Shown: piece after piece, positions 58,171 to 64,000 of the stretch
How positions within the stretch are numbered: the stretch's first letter is position 1
Layout: each line of letters opens with the position of its first letter
Assembly (NCBI RefSeq): GCF_030812415.1
Contig: NZ_JAUSST010000005.1
Span: forward strand, 1-64,000
DNA from: Paenibacillus harenae
GTDB taxonomy: Bacteria > Bacillota > Bacilli > Paenibacillales > Paenibacillaceae
Length of the DNA stretch: 64,000 bases
Direction: 5' to 3'
Translations under genes and position numbers: made by a program
Notes under the pieces: model-generated
The model's database searches: none
Told to the model about the DNA's origin: nothing
What the model saw: the letters and a program-made list of their open reading frames with translations, nothing else

Positions 58171-59091
58171 ATGAACCATATACGAGTATACCATGTTGAT
58201 GCTTTTACCCAAATTCCGTTCGAAGGTAACCCCGCTGGAGTTGTACCTGATGCTAGTAGATTAACATTAACGCAAATGCAAAAAATCGCCAACCAGCTAA
58301 ACCTGCCAGAGACAGCATTTTTGCTGCCCGCTATTGACCCGAATGCAGACTATCGAGTCCGCTATTTCACGCCACAAGAAGAAATCGATTTCTGCGGTCA
58401 TGCTACGGTCGCATCCGTCTGGTTGCTTGCAAATGAGTACGGATGGGCCAAACGAGCAGATCAGATCACCTTGGAAACCAATATAGGTTTGATTCCAGTA
58501 CATTGGGATAAATACGAAAATCAGATTGGCAAGGTGACTATGACACAGATTTCCCCAGAAGTAAGAGATGCTCCTTATGATAAATCAGAAATTGCCGACT
58601 TGCTAGGATTTGATATCGATCAATTGGATGATCGTTTTCCAATTAAACTTGCTTATACAGGTAACTGGACGCTGATTGTTCCGATTAAGACACATCAAGC
58701 AATCGACGCGGCCAAACCGAAAATGGATCAATTGGCGTTGTTTAATAAAAAATATTCCATCAGCAACACGCATCTATTTACGTTCGACGCAAAGCAAGGG
58801 TTTGACCTCTATACACGAGATTTTGCACCCTCTATTGGCATACCCGAAGATCCCGTGACGGGGGCGGCAAATGGCGCTTTGACCGGATATCTTGTTTTGG
58901 AAAACATCATAAGCAAAGAAAAGAGTCACCTAATTATAGGACAAGGTGATGCAGTTGGTCGTCCAGGCACGCTCTATGTAACCATCATACCGACGGAGAC
59001 GGATATCGCCATCCAAGTTGGAGGATTCGCGCATGTAACAATTGCAGGTAATCTGCGATTACCTGAAAGTTGGAGGGATTCTCTTGATTGA
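58171..59091 (+). CDS. PhzF family isomerase/epimerase-like protein
   Basis: 306 aa. Starts HIRVYHVDAFTQIPFEGNPAGVV; NLPETAFLLP holds the catalytic Glu of PhzF, FCGHAT and GIPEDPVTGAANGAL are the other conserved motifs. The family catalyses proton shifts; the substrate here is unknown and no phenazine genes are near. ATG 58171 with AAGGGAGTGAG upstream. Its end overlaps the DinB-like gene. Confidence 0.93.
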   Translation: MNHIRVYHVDAFTQIPFEGNPAGVVPDASRLTLTQMQKIANQLNLPETAFLLPAIDPNADYRVRYFTPQEEIDFCGHATVASVWLLANEYGWAKRADQITLETNIGLIPVHWDKYENQIGKVTMTQISPEVRDAPYDKSEIADLLGFDIDQLDDRFPIKLAYTGNWTLIVPIKTHQAIDAAKPKMDQLALFNKKYSISNTHLFTFDAKQGFDLYTRDFAPSIGIPEDPVTGAANGALTGYLVLENIISKEKSHLIIGQGDAVGRPGTLYVTIIPTETDIAIQVGGFAHVTIAGNLRLPESWRDSLD

Positions 59092-59617
59092 ACTGATCAA
59101 GCACGTCATGGAAGATATGAACAAACAGCTTGACCGAATTGAGAAGAGCTTGTATCAGCTAAACGATGAACTAATTTGGAAAAGAATGAAGGACTCCTTG
59201 AACAGCATCGGTAATCTCTGCTTGCATTTGACAGGTAACGAATATCAGAACTTTGTGAGCGCTATCGGAAACAGGCCGTTCATTCGAGAGCGTACTCGCG
59301 AATTTACGACGGACGGGGGAATATCAAAAGAAGAGCTGATAATCCTTCTTCGGAAAACCCGATCCGAATCGGAAGATGTTTTATCTGAATTATCGAACGA
59401 TGATTTGTCCCGAGAGGTCATCATTCGCTATGGCCGTGAGGATTGGAACCGAATGCACCGATGTGATGCCCATGCCGACGAAACCTATGATACAAGATTA
59501 ATTGGCCGTCTGCTTATACAGGTGTCAGCACACTACGGCTATCATGCGGGACAGATTGTGGTGCTTGCGAAGATGCTGCAAGATACGAATGAACATGTCA
59601 CGGGTCAATACCATTGA
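59084..59617 (+). CDS. DinB-like protein (DUF1572)
   Basis: 177 aa. Four-helix DinB pattern with LHLTGNEYQNF and SAHYGYHAGQIVVLAKML supplying likely metal-binding His residues; middle DGGISKEELIILL. Family members use a metal, some as thiol transferases. TTG start at 59084 with TGGAGGGAT upstream, overlapping phzF by 8 nt. Confidence 0.8.
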   Translation: MIELIKHVMEDMNKQLDRIEKSLYQLNDELIWKRMKDSLNSIGNLCLHLTGNEYQNFVSAIGNRPFIRERTREFTTDGGISKEELIILLRKTRSESEDVLSELSNDDLSREVIIRYGREDWNRMHRCDAHADETYDTRLIGRLLIQVSAHYGYHAGQIVVLAKMLQDTNEHVTGQYH

Positions 59618-59637
59618 GGAAGGTAAGATTATTGTGA

Positions 59638-59887
59638 CTAGAAATGGATTAATATGCGATCTCCGAGAGGATGCCCGTATGAGTCGTTGATTTTCTTAAA
59701 ATAGTCGATATCGATGGCCAGAACGCCGAGCGTCTCATTTTTCCCGTTCGTTAGTCCGATTCTTTCGGTGTAGTCTTGAAGATAAGCGCGGTTATAGGCA
59801 GTCGTTAACGGGTCAATCATTAAAGCGGATTTTGCGTTTTTATAGCGTTCAACCAACTCCAGCGTCTTGCGCAGGAAAAGAAAGCAA
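59638..59887 (-). pseudogene. GGDEF (diguanylate cyclase) gene fragment
   Basis: The minus-strand reading ...LELVERYKNAKSALMIDPLTTAYNR and LAIDIDYFKKINDSYGHPLGDR matches the first half of a GGDEF domain. It stops before the GGDEF motif and lacks any proper N-terminus, being joined at about 59887 to a multicopper oxidase fragment in another frame. Not functional. Confidence 0.75.
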
Positions 59888-60120
59888 ATTCGTAGTCCTT
59901 GTGCTCCAAGATATGACAGTGCCAAGTGAATTTGCCCGTAAAGGGAACGAATTTATCGATTATTCGTGTCACTTGACCTAAGCTCACACGGCAATGTCCT
60001 TCCATCCGCGTTCGCCAGGTTCTGGGGGAAGGGCTAGGCCTGTGTAGCGTATTTTCTTGGTTTTGTTATAGTAGTTCACATCGAAATTTCTACGTTCGTT
60101 GGGACCAGCTCCCGCAATCG
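59887..60120 (-). pseudogene. Multicopper oxidase (CotA-like) C-terminal fragment, frameshifted
   Basis: On the minus strand NFDVNYYNKTKKIRYTG, PPEPGERGWKD, then after a frameshift near 60003 RVSLGQVTRIIDKF and GKFTWHCHILEHKDYE. These are consecutive blocks of a CotA-type multicopper oxidase C-terminus, with the type 1/3 copper ligands in HCHILEH. The gene is cut just before the usual final Met residues by the GGDEF junction. Confidence 0.75.
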
Positions 60121-60250
60121 TCTTGTACCTTGACCTGTAACTTAGACCGTTGATATAGTCTAATGCCATAAAGGAGGAAAGCGGAACGTACAAAAGCCCA
60201 TCTTTCAACGGTAGATGCCTGCCATTATACTTTTTGCACCGGGGAGTATT
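60121..60250 (-). pseudogene. Copper-amine-oxidase N-domain-like fragment
   Basis: The minus strand reads KKYNGRHLPLKDGLLYVPL, resembling the stalk repeat (PF07833-type) common in Paenibacillus exported proteins. It has no start codon, is preceded by an in-frame stop, and runs into the oxidase fragment. Confidence 0.4.
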
Positions 60251-60315
60251 ACGACGCAGATTGGATCACATGCGGTTATGAGTGGCTGACGAGCAAAAAA
60301 GTTATTTCGCCTTAG
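60169..60315 (+). other. Start-less plus-strand reading frame, Cys-rich
   Basis: Between stops, frame with VDACHYTFCTGEYYDADW then ITCGYEWLTSKKVISP and TAG at 60313-60315. AAAGGAGG lies at its 5' end but no ATG, GTG or TTG follows at a usable distance. It may be another gene fragment; I do not recognise it. Confidence 0.25.
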
Positions 60316-60353
60316 CGATGGTACGGTGAGCTTCATCCTTAGGGGTGATCGTT

Positions 60354-60530
60354 ATGAAAATCGATATTACGATTAGAGAATTAGCAAAGCTGCATTCGAT
60401 GTTGAGCAAGAAGATAGCTGATTCCGATCTTCGGGCATTATTGATTAGTCTCTTCATGCCTAGGCAAATCACGGTTCCAGGTTACATGGATCAAATAGAA
60501 CAATTTCTCGCAAGCAATGATAATGAATAG
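60354..60530 (+). CDS. Small protein, unknown
   Basis: 58 aa. MKIDITIRELAKLHSMLSKK, then LRALLISLFMPRQITVPGY. TTAGGGGTGATC lies 3-5 nt before ATG 60354, which supports translation. No family recognised. It sits between the gene-fragment zone and the exported-protein module. Confidence 0.45.
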   Translation: MKIDITIRELAKLHSMLSKKIADSDLRALLISLFMPRQITVPGYMDQIEQFLASNDNE

Positions 60531-60678
60531 CTTAGAGTTACACGTTAAAATAGAACCATTGATAAAAACAAAGTTTCCAGAACGATTTATAAATAGAGCA
60601 TTTGAAATATTGTTGCGCAATTTCCTGATTTCAAATTTTAGAGAATTTTTCGAATTGCTTTCGAGGCAGTTTAGACTC

Positions 60679-60733
60679 CTCCTTTAGAATAAGGTTGTGG
60701 GCAAGAGAGAAAGACCATACAACCTTAAAGGAG
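60679..60733 (+). promoter_or_regulatory. Hairpin sequestering the ribosome binding site of the exported protein gene
   Basis: CTCCTTT (60679-60685) pairs with AAAGGAG (60727-60733), and AAGGTTGT (60691-60698) with ACAACCTT (60719-60726), with GG/CC inside. AAAGGAG is the Shine-Dalgarno of the gene at 60744. A TAGAAT at 60685-60690 could instead be a -10, in which case the hairpin would not be transcribed whole. The rest of 60531-60678 is AT-rich, nothing seen. Confidence 0.5.
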
Positions 60734-60743
60734 CGAGTGAAAA

Positions 60744-61715
60744 ATGAAAAAGAAAAACAAATTCATCATGATCGGCGCGGCGGTTGGTGCAATGACGCTA
60801 TTTACGGCGACGGCTTTCGCGTATACTCCGAACACGGAAGGCTACGATGCGTTCAAAGCGGTGCTTAAAGCAAATCATACGTCGGGGGCTGCAATCGATA
60901 GCGCGTCGGTTAACGGAAACTTCACCGTTACGGTTGACGGCAAGACGGTGCTGAAGGCGGACGGCTCTTCGAAAATGGGGGAAGCAGGCGGCGAGCACAA
61001 CGTCAGCGGCGACCTCGACTTCACGCTCATGGGTATCGAACGAAACGCCAGCTTTTACAGCAGTGGTGACGACAAGGTCTATCTCGTAGACCGGACGCAT
61101 GATTTGCATTATCAGGTAATCAACCTTGACGATGAGCACGCCGGCGAACATCGCGAATGGTCGGGTGAGGAGGAACTCCAGGATCGCCCGATGAACAAAG
61201 CGGAAGAAGCGCTCCTCGATTTCATGGTCGGCGACCTGAAGGATAACTTCAGCGTGGTGAACCAAGCGGATGGCTCGAAGACGATTGCGGTCGACATCAG
61301 CAAGGAGGACATTCCGCTCCCGCTACGTTTGCTCATGGACGCTGCATCGGCTGAGGACAGGGTCGGGCGCGCACATGCGCCGGAAGCGTATGCGGAGTGG
61401 GAGCAACTCAAACAGCTTCCTTTCTTCCAAGGACTTGAGGGAATCGACTTGGAAGCGCAATTGCCGGAGTTGACGGAAGACGTTGCAATTGAACATGTGC
61501 GGCTGCAAATGACGGTCGATGCGAATAACGAGGTGCAAGGCGCGCAAGGCGAGCTTGAAGTGAGCGGCAAAGATGAGGCGGGCGTCACCCACCGCGTGGA
61601 GATAGAAGGAGCAGGCGACGTTAGCGGCGTCAATGCCACGACGCCGGATGCGTATGATCCTGCCGGCAAGTCCGTGGAAATGCTCGACGCGGCAATGCTC
61701 GACGACCGCAGCTAA
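60744..61715 (+). CDS. Exported protein of unknown function
   Basis: 323 aa. Sec signal peptide (MKKKNKFIMIGAAVGAMTLF, cleavage likely after TAFA at 26), then a repeated beta-rich part (VNGNFTVTVDGKTVLKADGSSK) and a helical segment (KAEEALLDFMVGDL). No Cys, no anchor. Strong ribosome binding site inside a hairpin. It precedes an ABC transporter and kinase, which suggests a role in sensing or self-protection at the cell surface; I do not recognise the family. Confidence 0.85.
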   Translation: MKKKNKFIMIGAAVGAMTLFTATAFAYTPNTEGYDAFKAVLKANHTSGAAIDSASVNGNFTVTVDGKTVLKADGSSKMGEAGGEHNVSGDLDFTLMGIERNASFYSSGDDKVYLVDRTHDLHYQVINLDDEHAGEHREWSGEEELQDRPMNKAEEALLDFMVGDLKDNFSVVNQADGSKTIAVDISKEDIPLPLRLLMDAASAEDRVGRAHAPEAYAEWEQLKQLPFFQGLEGIDLEAQLPELTEDVAIEHVRLQMTVDANNEVQGAQGELEVSGKDEAGVTHRVEIEGAGDVSGVNATTPDAYDPAGKSVEMLDAAMLDDRS

Positions 61716-61743
61716 CACAGTTGACCTCGGGAGGACCATGCCA

Positions 61744-62466
61744 ATGTTCGAAGTGAACGATCTGACGAAGGTCTACCCTGGCGGTCGCGGCATCCAAGGG
61801 CTGAACCTCACCGTGCATTCCGGTGAGGTTGTCGCCTTATTGGGGCCGAACGGCGCCGGGAAGACGACGGCGCTACAGGCAATGGCCGGCTGGCTCGGGA
61901 CAGACAGAGGGAAAGCGTGCTGGAACGGCGCCTCCGTCGCCGACCGGCCCGATCTGACGAGGCCGCACATGGGCCTGATGATCGGAGAGCCGTCTCCGTA
62001 CCTCTATCTCACGGGATATGACTATCTGAGATGCTACCATAAGCTATACCCGGGTGTCGATGAAGCGCGCATCCGGCAGACGCTGGAGCTCGTGGGCATG
62101 CTGAAGCAACGAGACCTGAAGATCAAGAAGTATTCCACCGGCATGAAGCAGCGGATTGAGCTTGCCAGCGTGCTGCTCCACCGGCCCAAACTGCTGCTGC
62201 TCGATGAGCCATTCTCGGGCATGGACATCGAGGGCAGACGGGAGATTGCGATGATGCTGCGCGGCCTCGTGGCCGACTCGGGGATGAGCGTCATCGTGTC
62301 GTCGCATCAGGTGCACGACATCGAGGACTGGATTACGCATGCTAGCATCATTTATGAAGGGCGGCATGTCCATACGGCGGGCATCGTGCAGATTCGAGAG
62401 TCGTTCGCCACCGTGGAGGGCTACTATTTGCATCATCTCGCACAGGAAAGGAGCAGGGCCGAATGA
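61744..62466 (+). CDS. ABC transporter ATP-binding protein
   Basis: 240 aa. Walker A LLGPNGAGKTTALQAMAG, signature YSTGMKQRIELASVLL (a Ser-Thr-Gly variant of LSGGQ) and Walker B LLLLDEPFSGMD, with H-loop SSHQVHDIE. Similar to ATPases of antibiotic or lantibiotic exporters. ATG 61744, nine nt after GGGAGG; ATG 61738 is an alternative. Its stop overlaps the permease start. Confidence 0.92.
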   Translation: MFEVNDLTKVYPGGRGIQGLNLTVHSGEVVALLGPNGAGKTTALQAMAGWLGTDRGKACWNGASVADRPDLTRPHMGLMIGEPSPYLYLTGYDYLRCYHKLYPGVDEARIRQTLELVGMLKQRDLKIKKYSTGMKQRIELASVLLHRPKLLLLDEPFSGMDIEGRREIAMMLRGLVADSGMSVIVSSHQVHDIEDWITHASIIYEGRHVHTAGIVQIRESFATVEGYYLHHLAQERSRAE

Positions 62467-63185
62467 TCGCGAAGATGAATAACCTCACCGCAGAGGAGCT
62501 GCGCAAGCTGTTCCGCGGAAGCAAGCTGAAGGTTCTGCTGCTGCTCTCCTTCATTATTGGTATTCTCTTCGTCTTTATCGGGGACCGTCTTGCGCTGGAC
62601 GACAACCTCCCGCTGACGGCAATCGAGCTGCTGCTTACGGTCATGCTCCCTTTTTTCATGGGGGCGCTCGGCAGCGATCTTATGGTCGGCGAATGGAAGG
62701 GGATGATCAAGCATGCGCTGAAGCTGCCGATCAGCCGAGAGTTTCTCTTCATGGGGAAATTGTTCGCGGGCTTAATGGCCGGTGCTTTGATCGTACTGTG
62801 TATGTTCGTGCCGATATTCATTGGAAGCCTAGTTCTTCAAGGCGTGCCTGAGCCGTCCTCGCTTGGGGCGGGTATGGCGGAGCTTGGCGGCGCAATCCTG
62901 TTCAGCGGCTTGTTGCTAGTATTGACGAACAGCGTGTCCTTATGGGTGGGGAGCAGCGGTGTTGGGCTGGTGGTGAGCGTCGTGATGTGGATGGCGATGA
63001 GCATCGTTGGAATGCTTGAGCCGCAGCTGAATCGATTCTTCGTCACGAACTATGCGGATTGGCTGCAGCCGCTCCTGTATGGGGGGGATGCCAGTATGAC
63101 GGTTTCGACGTTGCTATTTATGACAGCCTACTATATCATTGGCACTATATTGGGCTTGCTGGCCTTCCAAAGGAAAGAGTTCTGA
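62463..63185 (+). CDS. ABC transporter permease
   Basis: 240 aa. About six membrane helices: KVLLLLSFIIGILFVFIGD, LPLTAIELLLTVMLPFFMGAL, FAGLMAGALIVLCMFVPIFI, and others, of the ABC-2 type without a large extracellular domain. Overlaps the ATPase gene by 4 nt, so the two form one transporter. Substrate unknown. Confidence 0.88.
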   Translation: MIAKMNNLTAEELRKLFRGSKLKVLLLLSFIIGILFVFIGDRLALDDNLPLTAIELLLTVMLPFFMGALGSDLMVGEWKGMIKHALKLPISREFLFMGKLFAGLMAGALIVLCMFVPIFIGSLVLQGVPEPSSLGAGMAELGGAILFSGLLLVLTNSVSLWVGSSGVGLVVSVVMWMAMSIVGMLEPQLNRFFVTNYADWLQPLLYGGDASMTVSTLLFMTAYYIIGTILGLLAFQRKEF

Positions 63186-63188
63186 CAT

Positions 63189-64000
63189 ATGTCCATTCGA
63201 TTGAAACTTATTTTAACGTATTTATTTGGCACTTTACTGACTGCGATTATCGTTGCGATGACCGGAATCGGACTCGTCACGGCGGTCCTCTCGTATCTCG
63301 CAAGCGGTATCGTGAAGGATCAATCTCCGCATGAAGCGTTCTATCGGGGCATCGATCTGTTCGTGGACCTGCGTTATGCGGAGAGGTACGCGCCGGAGGA
63401 GCTGACGTCCCCTGCGTTCGCAGCCTCCATTGGGAATCGGCTGCAGCCGTTCGGGGGCTTCCTTGTCGTCCGGCAAGGGGAGAGCTGGGAAAGCTACGGC
63501 GCGCTCAGCGAAGGGGAAGCGTTCCTGAAGCAGCTGCGGCAGGATGTGTCCACGGCTAGGCCGCACGCGGGCGACGTGTTCGTCGTGAGCGCGTGGGAGG
63601 AACGCGACTTGCTTTCGGTAGGATACGATTTCCCTGAGATCGACGATCCTTTAACCTATTACCTGGTCGCCGACATGACGGATGCAGGCTCCAAGACGAA
63701 TCGTTTCGAGTTATTCTTGCTTCTCGGCATTGCGATTCTGATCGGTATCATTCTGGTCCCGCTGCTCTGGATTACGACGAGGGATATCGTGCGTCCGCTG
63801 CGACAGCTCGAACAGGGCTCCCGGCGTATTGCCGAAGGGGATTTGAACTTTCGTCTGGAATCCAAGGTACGCAACGAAGTGGGAAGCGTCATCCGCTCGT
63901 ATGAGAAGATGCGGAGCGAGCTGCAGCGATCGATCGACGCTCAGCTTGCGTTGGAGGAGAACCGCAAGGAGCTGATCTCGAATATTTCGCATGATCTGAA
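63189..64000 (+). CDS. Sensor histidine kinase, truncated by the window end
   Basis: At least 270 aa, read by eye. Membrane helix 1 (LILTYLFGTLLTAIIVAMTG), an extracytoplasmic domain of about 140 residues, helix 2 (FELFLLLGIAILIGIILVPL), HAMP (RDIVRPLRQLEQGSRRIAEGD) and the start of HisKA with His268 in SNISHDL. Starts 4 nt after the permease stop. A response regulator gene is not visible; it may lie beyond the window. Confidence 0.92.
   Translation, partial: MSIRLKLILTYLFGTLLTAIIVAMTGIGLVTAVLSYLASGIVKDQSPHEAFYRGIDLFVDLRYAERYAPEELTSPAFAASIGNRLQPFGGFLVVRQGESWESYGALSEGEAFLKQLRQDVSTARPHAGDVFVVSAWEERDLLSVGYDFPEIDDPLTYYLVADMTDAGSKTNRFELFLLLGIAILIGIILVPLLWITTRDIVRPLRQLEQGSRRIAEGDLNFRLESKVRNEVGSVIRSYEKMRSELQRSIDAQLALEENRKELISNISHDL

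Overview
The window is the replication-origin region of a low-to-mid GC, spore-forming Firmicute, most likely a member of Paenibacillaceae (Paenibacillus or a close relative). The evidence is the gene order around oriC, the sporulation-associated genes (noc, soj, parB, yyaC), the YheC/YheD-type ATP-grasp gene lying between gyrA and gyrB, and the intact WalRKHIJ-HtrA-RlmH block. No IS element, prophage or CRISPR array was seen.

Layout. oriC lies at about 11.6-12.1 kb, between dnaA and rpmH. To its left, on the minus strand (co-directional with leftward replication), run dnaA, dnaN, an S4-domain gene, recF, remB, gyrB, gyrA, an HD-GYP gene and then the 5' end of a 16S rRNA gene that leaves the window at base 1. 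Only the ATP-grasp gene at 4.4-5.2 kb opposes this direction. To the right, mainly on the plus strand, are rpmH, rnpA, yidC, jag, mnmE, mnmG, rsmG, the chromosome-organisation genes noc, soj and parB with two parS sites, a cysteine desulfurase-like gene, DUF4446, yyaC (minus), DUF3343, an MscS channel, DUF951, tRNA-Ser(CGA), a Cdd1-like gene, a YjzC gene (minus), a Fur-controlled iron-siderophore binding lipoprotein, and rpsF-ssb-rpsR.

From 30 to 45 kb come a six-gene Mrp Na+/H+ antiporter operon in which MrpA and MrpB are fused, MmcQ/YjbR and DUF4870 genes, an LCP-family cell-wall ligase preceded by a WalR box, a CBS-domain gene, yybS, gdpP (c-di-AMP phosphodiesterase), rplI, dnaB and purA. 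From 45 to 57 kb come an unknown anchored protein, a LysM/G5/M23 wall peptidase, the essential wall-homeostasis operon walR-walK-walH-walI-walJ, an HtrA-type protease, a CxxH/CxxC small protein, DUF1992 and rlmH.

The last 7 kb (57.2-64 kb) is accessory in character: a divergent LysR/PhzF pair with a DinB-like gene, a graveyard of joined gene fragments (copper-amine-oxidase-like repeat, multicopper oxidase, GGDEF), and an exported protein of unknown function followed by an ABC ATPase, a permease and a histidine kinase cut off by the window end.

Most notable unexplained structure: a small family of intergenic palindromic elements (four copies, at 12.37, 13.10, 19.02 and 38.83 kb) with 8-9 bp outer arms of the type AAATATARG/CYTATATTT always separated by 28-29 nt and usually followed a few bases later by CGAAA. 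Others are a near-identical promoter duplicated before the CxxH/CxxC gene and rlmH, a PurBox pair that doubles as the dnaB terminator upstream of purA, WalR boxes in front of wall genes, and a hairpin that sequesters the ribosome binding site of the exported protein. All assignments are from reading the sequence; no database search was run.
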